Below the pieces are notes generated by a model that ran no database searches, was not told the DNA's origin, and worked only from the letters and a program-made list of their open reading frames with translations. The translations under genes were made by a program, and so were the position numbers. A DNA stretch of 64,000 bases, from assembly GCA_039704465.1 (NCBI GenBank), contig JASFAU010000001.1:1-64000 (forward strand), read 5' to 3'. Shown piece by piece: positions 34,187 through 45,618 of this stretch (its first letter is position 1; each line of letters opens with the position of its first letter). This stretch comes from Plasmodiophora brassicae (Eukaryota; Endomyxa; Phytomyxea; Plasmodiophorida; Plasmodiophoridae).

Positions 34187-36136
34187 TCAGAAGACAGGTT
34201 CTTCCTGTTCTCGTGGGTGTATGCCGGTGCCGTACACAGTGCTCCGTTGGCTGCGGCGCTGGGGACTACAGCAGCAGGCGTAGCAAGTAGCGATAATGGC
34301 AACGATCGATGCAACGACAGTGGAGACAGCCATAAACGTCATGAACATGTCGGACATAACCACAGATGGTACGCCACTTACGGCAACGTCGGATCCAGAC
34401 GCAGGCACCGTACCCGTAATGTGTCGACGGCCCGTCGTATAAGCCGTCGCCACCATGGAACGCCTTGTCAAAGGAGCTTGTCCAACAAGGCGACCGGTAG
34501 TTGGTAGAGCAGTAGCAGTTACGGTCTTCTGCCTACGAACGTCCTTGCGGGACCATGGCTGCAATACCTGTGTAGTGGTCACGATCCGCTTCTTCGTCTT
34601 TGGCGTCGCTGATGGTGGCTCGGGTGGAATGGTGTCAGTACCTGGAGCGAGTGCGGATGGCTTGATAGCGCTGGCGGTTGCAGTGTGTGAAGCGGGTGTC
34701 CTGATCATGTTCTTCAGCGTAACCGGCTGGGTGCCATGTCGGGCCACCTCCACTAACGGTGTCGTCGCTCGGCGGTGTCCCTTTGTCGTACCAGTTGGGT
34801 GCGGTGGATTTGGAGCCGGAGAATACGATGCTGCTGACGGCGACGCAGGACGACTTGGCGGCGCTGGAGAGGTCAGTGGTGAAGATGCGGAAGGAGTTGG
34901 AGGGACATGACTGGCCGTATGTGTGGCCGACGGCCTCTTTTGTGCAGCTGCTGCCGTAGATGGTGTCGAAAGGGTGTGGCTTGGTGTCGACGAGACGGGT
35001 GGCGTACGCGCATGTGGAGTAGGAGACACCTTGGAAGTGTGGGTGGTCCGTTTCGTACGACGTGGCAACCCTGACGTTGATACACGCTTCTTGGTTGTTT
35101 TGGGTGATGTCTTCGGACCACAAGACGGATTCTTGTAGCACCACATGGTTCTGCCAGCATCCATCATGGCGTCGTGCAACCACTTCAAATCCTGGTTGGG
35201 CTTGTCGGTTTCCTCCGTCCACCAGCAGAGTTCGGCCCCAATGATATTGGACTCATGGCGTGTCGGGAAGGTATACGACGATGCAGGGTGCTTGTACCAC
35301 CCATTGGGACCGGACCCGCCAGACCCGACGTACCAGTACTGCCAATCGGAAATGATTGTTTGATACCCCGCAGACAGAATTGTTTGCATGAATTTCGCAT
35401 CTCCCTTCCACGCCTGTATCGTAAAGTTCAGGCTCACTGCAAGCCCTTGTTTCGTAATCGGATCGTTCCAGATCATAGGCCGCCGGTTCAGAGACTGTGC
35501 AACTGTTTCAACGAAGTCGAGAGACTTTTGGACTTCTGTGGCGTTGTTGGCAATCTCATCGTGCCCGAAGTGGACGTACTTGGACGTGAAGTTTGGATAC
35601 ATCTCATGGAAAAGGTCCCAGCGTAACTCGTTGACATCACGTATTCCCGACAGGTCAAAGTTGTCTGGGTGTCCGGGCAACATGTACTCAGGGTATACCA
35701 GGCTGAATGGGTACACATGTCCAGGGCTGTCGATCTCTGGGATAACATCGATGCCTGCAGAAGCTTCGTTATTAATCGTGCTCGGTGCGCGCCTACCAGT
35801 GTGGGTGTTACCTCGAGCCTGCGCGTAACGGATGATTTCTGAGATATCGGAGTGAGAGTAAATCTTGCGCCCGTAAAGCGACGACAACGCGCCGCCGTCG
35901 CGTTTCCACTCAACGCGGAATCCTTCATTGTCAGTCAAATGCCAGTGGAACACGTTCATCGACGCGTTTTGCATCATGTCCAGCATAAGTTTGATGCGAG
36001 ATTTAGGGAAGAAACAACGGGCGGTGTCCAGAAGGAAGCCCCGATGAGTGAGGACGGGCTGAGATATACAGTGGAGGCTAAGCAAAACTAATAGCAGGAC
36101 TGCAATAGGAGCATTCGTGGCCACAGGGCATGCCAT
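34187..36136 (-). CDS. GH20 beta-N-acetylhexosaminidase, membrane-anchored (copy A)
   Basis: This is a predicted secreted or surface enzyme that removes terminal GlcNAc/GalNAc residues. Exons are 36,136-35,812 and 35,754-34,187 (630 aa). The 57-bp intron has no in-frame stop, so the whole ORF reads through it, but removal restores the family sequence QARGIDVIPEIDSPGH. A signal peptide (about 1-26) is followed directly by the GH20 core HRGFLLDTAR; the usual N-terminal GH20b domain is missing. The catalytic Asp-Glu pair is in YVHFGHDEI (about 174-175), where most relatives have GGDE. After the core come about 200 residues of Ser/Thr/Pro-rich stalk, then a C-terminal TM helix (MAVSTVVASIVAIIATCYACC) with a short basic tail. 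Tandem with copy B. Confidence 0.93.
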   Translation of the reverse strand: MACPVATNAPIAVLLLVLLSLHCISQPVLTHRGFLLDTARCFFPKSRIKLMLDMMQNASMNVFHWHLTDNEGFRVEWKRDGGALSSLYGRKIYSHSDISEIIRYAQARGNTHTGRRAPSTINNEASAGIDVIPEIDSPGHVYPFSLVYPEYMLPGHPDNFDLSGIRDVNELRWDLFHEMYPNFTSKYVHFGHDEIANNATEVQKSLDFVETVAQSLNRRPMIWNDPITKQGLAVSLNFTIQAWKGDAKFMQTILSAGYQTIISDWQYWYVGSGGSGPNGWYKHPASSYTFPTRHESNIIGAELCWWTEETDKPNQDLKWLHDAMMDAGRTMWCYKNPSCGPKTSPKTTKKRVSTSGLPRRTKRTTHTSKVSPTPHARTPPVSSTPSHTLSTPSTAAAAQKRPSATHTASHVPPTPSASSPLTSPAPPSRPASPSAASYSPAPNPPHPTGTTKGHRRATTPLVEVARHGTQPVTLKNMIRTPASHTATASAIKPSALAPGTDTIPPEPPSATPKTKKRIVTTTQVLQPWSRKDVRRQKTVTATALPTTGRLVGQAPLTRRSMVATAYTTGRRHITGTVPASGSDVAVSGVPSVVMSDMFMTFMAVSTVVASIVAIIATCYACCCSPQRRSQRSTVYGTGIHPREQEEPVF

Positions 36137-36565
36137 CTTCTCGATAGGAAGTCCTTGATCGTACTCTTTAATATCAACGGCCCTTCGATAATATCTTCCT
36201 TTGGGTTCGATAAAATCGTTAAGCTGATCTGCACCTGCGGAGTGCCAATTCTGACAGTCTGCGGTCGATTATCCCTGTGAACCACAGGCAGGACCGTGCC
36301 GGTATACCTGTGTACGGGCGCTTCCATATGTGCCTGCACCTGAAGCCTGAAAATTTAATTTGCGTTCTCGTTCCTATCAGCGTCTGACACGTTCCAGCCT
36401 GGAGTGTTTCTAATTTACCCGACCGAATCTATAGCCGCAAGTCGCACAGATATCAGGCATATAAGGAATGTGTTAATTCAAAATGAAGAACCTGTAACCA
36501 TATCAATTGTCGACTTCCAGTGTCTGATGAAACTGAAGCCTCTGATACCCGCCGAGATCACAGGC
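36137..36565. other. Intergenic region between the two hexosaminidase genes
   Basis: These 429 bp are more AT-rich than the flanking genes and hold no coding frame of note. They must contain the 3' end of copy B and the promoter of copy A. No recognisable element stands out. Confidence 0.5.
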
Positions 36566-38620
36566 TTAAAACATTGGTTCGCCCCGATGCTGAGGATTTG
36601 CACCCATACGGGGGATGTTTGCGTGTAGCTTTTGATGTCGGATTGGAGCACACCAGCAGGCATAGCAGACAGCGATGATAGCGACCACTGATGCCGTGAT
36701 TGCGGAAATAGCCAGGAACGTCACGACAGTGCCGGATACCGTCATCGAAGCGTCACTTATTGCGTTACCAGGACGGGCTCCTGAAATCGTACTCCTAAAG
36801 TTTCGATGTCCAGACTTGCTCGTCGTCATCAAGAGTCTTCTTGTCAAAGTCCCCGGTTTAACAAGGCGGAACTTCGTTGATGATCCTGTCGCAGAACGTG
36901 TACTTGGCGTTGTTCTCCAAAGTGGGACCTGGGGCACGGTGGGCACAGGTGGAAGGGCGCCTCTAGACGGAACGGACGAGTCTGAGGTCCGGAACGTCGC
37001 AACTGACGATGGGGACATCGGGTGTGTTGCTGGCGGAACCGTCGCTCTGCTCGTAGGCGTCTTTGCTCGGTAATGCGTCGGTTGGTTTGATGGTGGAAAT
37101 ACAGAATGCATCGGTTTTGGAGAAATCGTTGGAGATACCGCATGCTGGATTGGCGTCGGGGCTGCCGCCGTGTGGGTCGTTGTCTTCAGGCGGTAACGAG
37201 TTGCTGCTTTGGACGGAGATGTAGGTGGACGGCGGCTCGGTGCTGGCGAGATGGTTGGAGGTTTTGCGCTTGGAGTTGGTGAAATCCTGGCCGTGTGTGT
37301 GGTCAACTTTATCGAACGTGATGTTGGGGCCGTCGATGGTGGCGCAGGTGGATGACTAGATGCTGGAGACATGGTTGGAGGAACCGACTTTGGTGTTGGA
37401 GCAACCCTGATGGCGTGTGTCGTTGATCTCGTTCGGTGTGGTGTCGGTGCCGCAGTTGCTGATGTAGGTGGAATGCTCGGCGCTGGAGACACGGCCTGTG
37501 GAGGTGACGAGCTCTTGGTCGTACGTGTTGTCGACTTTACAGGTCGTGGCGCCGGCGTTGCAGACGGCGGCATAGGTGGGGGGCTTGGTGCTGGAGATAC
37601 TGCCGGATTGCAGGACGGGTTCTTGTAGCACCACATGGTCTTACCAGCTATCATCATGGCGTCGTGCAGCCATGCCAAGTCCTGGTTCCCGTTGTCCGCC
37701 TCCTCAGTCCACCAACAGAGCTCGGCACCGATAATGCTGGAAGTGTTGTGCGTTGGGAAGACATACGACGATGCGGGATATGTGTACCATCCGTTGGGCC
37801 CGGACCCGCCGGATCCAACGTACCAGTAGTTCCAGTCGGAGATGATGGTCTGATACCCAGCTGAGAGGATGCTTTGCATGCTGGCCGCGTCACCCTTCCA
37901 CGCCTGAATCGTAAAGTTCCTGCTCACTGCAAGGCCCTGCCTCGTTATCGGGTCATTCCAGATAATGGGGCGCCGGTGCAGGGACTGAGCAACTGTCTGG
38001 ACGAAGTCCAGGGATTTCTGAACTTCGGTGGCCCGGTTGCCGATCTCGTCGTGCCCGAAGTGAACGTACTTGGACGTGAAGTTTGGATAGATCTCGTGGA
38101 ACAGATCCCAGCGCAGGTCGTTCACATCTGGGGATGTCGACAGCTCGAAGTTGTCCGGTTCGCCTTGTAGCATACATTCAGGGTATTCCAGGCTGAATGG
38201 GTACACGTGTGCAGGGCTGTCAATCTCGGGGATAACGTCGATGCCTTCACCACATTAGTTAGACAAAGGTGCGGCGATTCTTCTTCGATAGAGCAAACCT
38301 CGTGCTTGGGCATAATCGATAATTTCCTTGATTTCGGCGTGAGAGTAGATGTCAGGGACGTAATGGGACGATAATGCGCCGTTGTCGCGGTTCCACTGGA
38401 TGCGGAACCCCTCGTTATCAGTCATATGCCAGTGGAATACGTTCATCGACGCGTTCTTCATCATGTCCAGCATGAGCTTGATTCGGGACTTGGGGAAGAA
38501 GCAACGAGCAGTGTCTAGCATGAACCCACGATGGGTGAGAACGGGTTGAGACGCGCTGTGGTCGAACAGAGCGAAGAGCAGAGCAATTGCATAGACGCAG
38601 GTGACGACATTTGGTGACAT
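36566..38620 (-). CDS. GH20 beta-N-acetylhexosaminidase, membrane-anchored (copy B)
   Basis: Exons are 38,620-38,299 and 38,244-36,566 (666 aa). The 54-bp intron sits at exactly the same codon as in copy A (after QAR in QARGIDVIPEID), which shows tandem duplication. It has a signal peptide, GH20 core with HRGFMLDTAR and YVHFGHDEI, Trp-rich substrate-site segments (ISDWNYWYVGSGG, ELCWWTEE), then a Thr/Pro/Ser stalk longer than in copy A, built of degenerate repeats (SPTPSAKPPTISPAPS type), and a TM segment (VTFLAISAITASVVAIIAVC). The catalytic halves of A and B are very similar while the stalks differ strongly in length and sequence. It is divergent from the RasGEF gene, 620 bp apart. Confidence 0.93.
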
Positions 38621-39240
38621 GCCCGCAGCTATCGATGTGGCAGCACTGGAGCCACCGAAAATATCGGGTTCGCTAGGAATCTACGTTCGATTGAAATCTT
38701 GGTCGCTTCCCGCCTTGTAACTCAGAATCATCTTCGAAAATCTGCCGTCTGTGACATATATTTGAGCTTCAATCCGCGCTGTGTGTTGGTACTATAAGCA
38801 CAATACACTGCCTCCTGGATCAGGACACCGCAACGAGCGAGGTCATTCGTGCGTTTCATGATTGTCTGCACGGTGCGTTCGCCTCAACGCCGGCATCTCG
38901 GAACAGTTTTGCGTTGCCGAAGGGCCTGCGTCGACCAGGCTACGTCATCGCGCCCTTCCCTTCAACGTGCGCCCTGCTGGTAATAAACGGTATCTCTTAC
39001 GTGTCCTGGGGCATGGCACTTGCGGAATCATACAAGATGTTACCGGTCCACGATCCCCATACATTTGGTGGTGAACCGCCGCGTCGGTCCAGCGTACCAT
39101 TGGCCACGGAAAGGCGACATAGGTCAGCAACTTGGCACCGCGTTGTCTGTGCGAGCATGTTGCGGTGCTGATTTCGAAACAGGGAAACCCGATCTGCGAA
39201 GGTACGCTGCCCATGGGAATCTCATTTCATCAATATCGCC
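38621..39240. promoter_or_regulatory. Divergent upstream region, hexosaminidase B / RasGEF
   Basis: These 620 bp separate two divergently transcribed genes and should contain both promoters. Plus-strand frames here are short and unlike proteins. A TATAA-type motif (ACTATAAGCACA, about 38,791) is visible, but its use is unproven. Confidence 0.4.
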
Positions 39241-41370
39241 ATGGGCGATGTCGTTGCCCTTCGCAAACAATTGGAACGCAGCCGACATCAGCGTATGCTC
39301 CTCCTACAACGTTTGAACGTCCAAGAGCGACGAAGCCAAGAGCTTCGTATGAAATCGTCCGCTCTGTTGGGGGGACGCTCACCAAGGTCGCTTTCTACGA
39401 ACGGTGCCAGCAGTAGTACTGGCAGCAGGCGCGGATCTGGCTACATCCTGGATGAAGGATGGAAGGCCGACCTGGAGCATGCGCTCTACACAGGCAACAC
39501 GAACGCCAACATCCGCACCATCATGGCCATGCTCCTGACGCAGCGTGACGTCGTCCTGCATCGGTTGTCGCAGGCGACGCGAGACGAGTGCCAGACGCTG
39601 GTCGCCCGAATCAGACAGAGCAGCAACTCGAAAACAATTACGGCTCCCCGCCTGGAATCCGAGTTCGAGGACACCATCCGCCGACAAACCGCCCAAGATG
39701 GCCTGCCTCGTGGTACGACAGGAGCGCCGTGTTCGTGTGTCGAACTGACGATAACCGTTCCTCGACAACAGTGACATGGGAATTCGAGCGAATGGAAGTG
39801 GAGGAAATCAAGCGACGTTCGGGGCAGATGGATCCGCTGCTGTTGGCGGAATACGTCGACCTGCACAGCGGGTACGGGCAGGCGATGCAATCGTCGAAGG
39901 TGATGCCGCTGATGGGGTCGGATCCGACCGTGTTCCGCAACCTGGGCTTCTCGTTCGCCGTGTCGCCTGGATCCACCTATGTCTTTGATGAGCCCGTCCG
40001 TACCGTTGCGGAACGGCGACCTGTTCAACGCCGCTGATGCGCTGTCTCGTTTCAGGATGCGCCTGAGAATTGCCTGACGCAGCAGGTTGGTGGCGACGCA
40101 TCTAGTAAAGCAAGGATCAAAGCGGCGACGCTGGCGAAGCTGATCGAGAAGCTATCGGACCCGGCGTCGCCGCCCGATCTGCATCAGCGTTTCGCGCTGC
40201 TGGCCACGTTCCCGATGGTGGCGCAGGCGGAGGAGATCCTGGAGCTCATGATCCGCCGGTGCAACGTGCCGTGCGCCCCGAACATGACGCCGAGTGAGCT
40301 GGCCGCCTACAAGACCGCCCGTCTGGCGCCCATGCAGATTCGCGTGCTCGCCCTGCTCAAGTACTGGCTCCACGAATTCCCGGACGACTTCCTGCGGAAC
40401 CCAAACGGTACCGAAACGATGTGGGTCGGATCGGTCGTGTCGTGACGGGGCGCCTACCACAGTGAAGGCCATGTTCGAGCAGCAGATGAACGAGCTCAGC
40501 ACCTCGCCGGAACCCTGGTCCAAGACGTCGGCCAGCAACATGCTGGAGACGCTGCGGCGCCTGGAGGCGTCGGCATCGACCCCGATAGACGAGTCCGCAG
40601 AGCGATTCCCCAATGCACCCGGCGACGCGATCACCTCGTTCCTGGACGTGGCCGAGGACGACTTTGTGCAGGCGATTTGCTACGAGGATTCGCGCGCGTT
40701 CGTGAAGATCAACGCGCGCGAGTTCGTCGACCAGGCCTGGTCGAAGCGGCCGGAATCGGCGCCCAACATCACAGCCATGATCGCGAGGTTCAATCGCATG
40801 ACGTCGTTCGTGCAGGCGACGATCCTCGGCCAGGACGCCCTGGCCAGGCGGGTCGTCGTGCTGAAGAAGTTCATCAAGCTGAGCGAACTGTTCCGGGCGG
40901 CCCGCAACTACAACGCCGTCTTCGCCATCTACGCCAGCCTGAACGCCAACGCCATCTACAGGCTGAAGCAGACCTGGGAAGCCCTGCCCGCCAAGGTGCG
41001 CGCCTCGTTCGACGAGCTCAAGACGCTGTTCAGCGTCGACAACAACAGCAGGGCGTTCCGGGCCGAGATGAAGACGCTGGAGCCGCCATGCGTACCGCAC
41101 CTAGGGCTGGTCCTGCAGGACCTGACGTTCATCGACGACGGCAACCCGGATCGGCACCAGCACAACATGGTGAACTTCCAGAAGATGTGCATCATGGCGG
41201 ATCGGATCGGGTGGATCCGCGATTGCCAGCGCATCCCGTACCGTATCGACCCGGCGCTGTACGGCGCCGCCCTCCAGTACATCCAGCGCACGTTCGTCCT
41301 CGTAGACGTCGAGACGCTGTGGACCCTGTCCCAGCTGGTCGAACCCAGAAGGAAGCAGCCGGGCGCATGA
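39241..41370 (+). CDS. Ras guanine nucleotide exchange factor (RasGEF)
   Basis: Exons are 39,241-39,712; 39,772-39,995; 40,056-40,407; 40,463-41,370 (651 aa). The N-terminus is a short coiled coil (VALRKQLERSRHQRMLLLQRL). A RasGEF-N domain follows in exon 3 (TLAKLIEKLSDPASPPDLHQ ... LLKYWLHEFPDDF). The CDC25-type catalytic domain occupies about 400-640, with INAREFVDQAW, MIARFNRMTSFVQATIL, NYNAVFAIYASLNA, PCVPHLGLVLQDLTFIDDGN and NFQKMCIMADRI. It would load GTP onto a Ras-family GTPase at a membrane. No PH, CAP-Gly or other targeting domain is present. It converges on AMMECR1 with 68 bp between stops. Confidence 0.93.
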
Positions 41371-41438
41371 CACTGTTTCCTAAATAGGTCGGTACTCCTA
41401 TATTGAAACACAGGTCAAACATTGGCGCATGAGGCCGG

Positions 41439-42309
41439 TCAGGCGTCATCAGCGCCGGCAGCGAGCCGAACGTACTCGTCGTACGACAGGGACGCCTTGG
41501 ACGACAGGTACCTGGTGACGCGGATCGATTGTCGGAGGCGCTCGGAGGACCGACCACGATAGCCGGCCTTGGCCATCAGCGAGTCGATGCACTGCCGATG
41601 GTCCCAGCCCTGCTCGCGGCAGACCTCGGGCAGGTACGTCGCCGATAACGTGACGCCCAGCGAATCCGGGTCGTTGAAGTCAATCCTGGCGACACGCCAC
41701 TCGTTCAGCTAGGGTGACGAACGGGCGGCACCGGGGCGTACGTGATGCCATGACGGCCAATGTCCCAGTCGTACACGTGACGGGCGGGTTCGAAACCGAC
41801 CAGCAACGAGACGGCGCAGTGCAGGTCGGCGACTTCGAATCGCCCCACCGGGCTGAACCGCCGGTCGTTCAGCGCGCTCGTCAGCGAGTACTTGCGCAGG
41901 CCGTCCTGCACACGTGTCTTATAAGTTACTCGTGGGACGGAACCGCCTGTTGGGCGAGCGCGATGCACGAAACCGTGAGGATCTGCGGCGCGAACGTCCC
42001 GATACAGCCGCGAAGTCGATACGAGCCACCGTCGTCGCGCTTCTTCCACGTGACAAACAACGGGCTATGGGTCACCAAACGCGGGGCGTCAGAACGCACT
42101 GAACGACTGGTGGTCGGGACGCGCCGACGTACAACTGGCCGTCGGGCAGGCGGCGGCGATCGGCGGCGGCCGGGGTGCGCCCGTTGGCCCCGTCCAGGTG
42201 GTGGATCAGCGTATCTGCACAGACAGGTCGTCAGCGGCGTCGGGACGCGACCTGAATCGCCAGATGGCGGACCGAAGCACAGGGCGGGGCAGTCGGCGGT
42301 GGCGACCAT
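41439..42309 (-). CDS. AMMECR1: AMMECR1 family protein
   Basis: Exons are 42,309-42,273; 42,214-42,133; 42,064-41,974; 41,905-41,742; 41,685-41,439 (206 aa, the normal length for the domain). The family core is complete: CPALCFDTLIHHL, FPLFVTWKK, the signature RLRGCIGTF, GLRKYSLTSALNDRRFSPV, DLHCAVSLLVGFE, DWDIGRHGITIDF, and TLSATYLPEV with EQGWD, which continues to SLMAKAGY. The biochemical role of the family is not settled. Five small exons with 56-69 bp introns mean no single ORF shows the gene. It lies 153 bp downstream of the sedolisin gene on the same strand. Confidence 0.93.
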
Positions 42310-42462
42310 GCGACGACTCCGGGTGGTGCCGCCGATTGCGGACGATCGGACGGACGGATCAGCGCGGCGCCGCGAGGTCACCTCCGCGGCAGCCTGCACA
42401 ACACGATGATGGCCCCATATGACGACGTGTGTGTATTCCCCATGTGTGGACCGCCTACCTGC

Positions 42463-44343
42463 CTAGGCGTTGGCGGCGGCGGCGAGGAAGGCGTCGAAGT
42501 TGACGGACCCGAGGCCGGTGACGGGATCCCATCCGGTGGTCGCCGTGTACCCCGACGTGCAGCAGTTGATGTTCGGGGCGACGCCCGCGGCACAGTTGTT
42601 GCTGCCTTGGGCGATGTCGTTGTAGACGCGGGCCTGCGTCGTCGCCTGCAGGCTGTACAGCAGCGGGTTGACGAACCCGACCGGAGGTTTACCGGCCTGG
42701 GCGCGCCGCGCGTTCACCAGCGCCAGCATGCCGGCGAACACGGGAGCGGACGCGCTGGTCCCCGACACCTGTAGGGCTTGGGCGCCATCGACGATGACGT
42801 AGTTGAACCCCATCAGCGATACGTCCCTGGAGATCGACGGCTGATCAGCGCACGGAGGCCCTCGCCGGTGCCAACACACACGTACGGGTACGCGCGGCCG
42901 CTGGCGACAGGACTCTGGGCAGCAGCCGGCACCTTGTTCAGGAACGCCTGTACGGCCTGCTTCTGGTAGCTGGGCTGGGGGAACAGCGTGCTGAACCCGC
43001 CGCCGGATGTGATGATACCTCCCGTCTGGCTCGAGCACGACACTTCCGCCTGTCCCGATTCCGGCCCCTGAGTGGCACCCACCTACAATATGGGTAGGCA
43101 AGACCTGCAGTCAGCGGTACGATATGTCGCAGGTGACAGGCGAGCATTACCGCCACGACGTAAGGCGAGGACGCCGGGAACGACGCCACCAGACCGCACT
43201 GGGCCGGGTTTTGTCGCAGGGCGGGAGAATGGGCGCCGTCGTCGCCGCTGCTGACGACGACAGTGACCCCGCGAAGACCCAGCTTCATGAGCTCCTGGTT
43301 GAATCGGGCGCCGTTCGGTTCGCCCTGCTCCGCTCCGCCGTACGATATCGAGTGCACCAGCGGCGGGTTGGCATCGTTGGCGACGGCGATGACCCAGGAC
43401 AGGAACGGGTCCGGGGCGTTGGCATCAATCGACCAGAACGTCGTGTCGGTCTGCTGGGCGACGGCCATGAAGAACTGTACGTCGAGGTTGGCCTCGCCAC
43501 ACGCGTTCGGGTCAGCGACGCACGCGTTGGGGTTGTTGGGACCGATGACGGTGTTGATGCCCTGGGGCGTCAGGTTGAACGTCGTCTGGAACCGGGTCAG
43601 GTCGGCGGGGCTGTAGCTCTGCCCGAGAGCTTCGAACAGGGAGCCGCTCGTCCCCTGGGCACCGTTGCTGGCGATCTTGTAGAAGCTGTTCAGAAGAGCG
43701 GGCGTCACGGATCCGTTCAAGACGGGACCGTTCGCCGCGTTCGGGTGCACCTGCACGTGCTTCTGCCAGGACGCGCGATGCCACGTACCGCCGATGAAGT
43801 CCACATACTCTTCAAGAGCCTGCGGCATGGTGAAGTTCGGCGCGGTGACGAACCGGCCATTTGGGCAGATGGTCGTGTGGAACGCCGTCCCGAGCATTTC
43901 CGCAGCGGCCCCGACCGGTACGTTGACTGTGATGAAATCGCGGTTGACCGTCTCCTTAATGTCGGTGACGTTCTGGTCGGTGAGCCAGCCCATCACGGCG
44001 TCATACGCTTCCGCGTTGTACGTCATGTTGCCCAACTCCGACAGGGAGATGTATCGGCCGTACGAGGGCGACCCCGGATCGGACACGGCTTCCAGCATCG
44101 TTTCGAGGTCTTTCACAGAGCGGTTCTTGATCGCGAACACGAGCTGCTTCATCACGGACGGATCAGGTGCCACGCGACTCAACCTGGAAACAGTGACCTA
44201 AGAACGGCAGATCTGACTGCAGCGGCCTCCCCGATCGAGACGAACGTGCAGTGTGATGCAGCGGCTTGATTAACAGGGAGCGGCAGGGAATGGCCAATAC
44301 CGAGTGATACGATCGTCCATACAACGGCAACAAACGGCATCAT
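42463..44343 (-). CDS. Sedolisin (S53) family serine-carboxyl protease, secreted
   Basis: Exons are 44,343-44,246; 44,183-43,151; 43,082-42,886; 42,826-42,463 (563 aa). A signal peptide (MMPFVAVVWTIVSLGIG) is in exon 1. The pro-kumamolisin activation domain follows (about 30-165; SDPGSPSYGRYISLSELGNM). The peptidase domain carries the Glu/Asp of EANLDVQFF, the Asp of VVSSGDDGA, the nucleophile Ser in SGTSASAPVFAG, and a terminal calcium-site-like GWDPVTGLGSVNF. Such tripeptidyl-peptidase-like enzymes act at acidic pH in lysosomes or outside the cell. The second ATG of the ATG-ATG pair is an equally possible start. All catalytic residues are present, so it should be active. Confidence 0.93.
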
Positions 44344-44599
44344 GACGTCGGAGCAGGTCGATATCGTTGGAGTCGTGTCTCCCACAAACCGATTGGTGTA
44401 GTGGTCCGCAATTCCCAGCGCCCGCATGATACATCACAGCACGCTTTCTAGAATATTCGACGCCGTCCCGAAGACGTAAGGCTCTGGAATTGGCTGGCCG
44501 AATGCCTCCAGAAGATTTCGGATGGCGCCATCAAAACCGATTCTTCGGGCATGTGTCCAACGCTGTATGTCATATTGTGCACAAACCGCCAAACATGGA

Positions 44600-44989
44600 T
44601 CACCGTTCTGGCAGCAGCCTGACGTCGTTGAGCTGGTTGCGAATCGAAAACACCCTGTGCCGCAGAGGCAGGAGGTCGACTTGAAAAACTTCCTGCCGGG
44701 CGTTTCGTTGCGCCTGTAGATGATCCCGCAGCGGCTCCACTTCGTCGTCGTGTAGCAAACGAAGCCCCTCCATCATCAGCCGACGGCGTCGGGTCAGTTC
44801 TTTCAGATCCTGGCCGCACTGGGACAGGGCGTCGTCACAGTATCGTATCTGCTCTTCGGTCTGCAGGCGCAGCTCATCGAGCCTCATGATGCGCTCCTCG
44901 TCGCTGTCAGCGTACTCAGCATCGATATCACGCATCAATGCCAGCAGGTCACTTCGCAACGCGTTCACCTGGCCCGTCAACTTCTTCAT
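44600..44989 (-). CDS. Small coiled-coil protein, unknown function
   Basis: The 129-residue reading from the ATG at 44,989 is almost entirely heptad-rich and charged (LTGQVNALRSDLLALMRDI, EERIMRLDELRLQTEEQIRY, LRDHLQAQRNARQEVFQ). There is no signal peptide or TM helix. The same frame continues 37 codons upstream without an ATG, so a short 5' exon joined by an intron ending near 45,030 is possible. No family is recognised. Confidence 0.6.
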   Translation of the reverse strand: MKKLTGQVNALRSDLLALMRDIDAEYADSDEERIMRLDELRLQTEEQIRYCDDALSQCGQDLKELTRRRRLMMEGLRLLHDDEVEPLRDHLQAQRNARQEVFQVDLLPLRHRVFSIRNQLNDVRLLPER

Positions 44990-45100
44990 GCTCCTCCACA
45001 GGATTCGAACGTCCTCAGTAATTACACGCCCTGCAGGGGTGGCATGGAGGCTCCAACGACCCACATGCTGATTTTCGTGAGTCAAACACTGGAGTACCAA

Positions 45101-45618
45101 TAGTCACGTATGACGAATGATCGCTACCGTGTCGGACATGGGCGCCCGAGGCGACGTGTGGCAGGAGCGAAACTGCCACAGACGCTTAAAACCAGAAAAC
45201 CAGCCATGACGATCCCCCTACGTTGGCGATGTACAGATGGTGTGCTGCAGATCGATGCGGTACCGTCTTCCACAGCGCTGCACGCCAGCACCCATTCCGC
45301 AGCACCCGCAGCATGAAGGCAACCGGTGGTGACTGGGGCCGCTCCTCGGACTCCGGGTTAGAGCCCGCTTAGGCATAGGTATCGGTACAACGGGTGGAGA
45401 TGCTCTAACCGGATCAGTCCGGAAGCAAAGACCTCGAAGGCGGGACATTCGCCGCGTCATGGGCACTGGCACTCCTGAATCAAAGCCGTTCAAAAATGGC
45501 CTCATTACCTGGTCCCAATTCACCCGAGCCGGAAACTGAGCTGCTCGACACGTTCGTCAGAATAGAGGTCATCGCTCACCCCAACAATAGCGCCTGAAAG
45601 CCCAGGCAACAACGAAGA
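45101..45618. other. Intergenic region, no gene seen
   Basis: These 518 bp lie between the coiled-coil gene (minus) and the lectin gene (plus) and hold only short frames without protein character. Confidence 0.4.
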
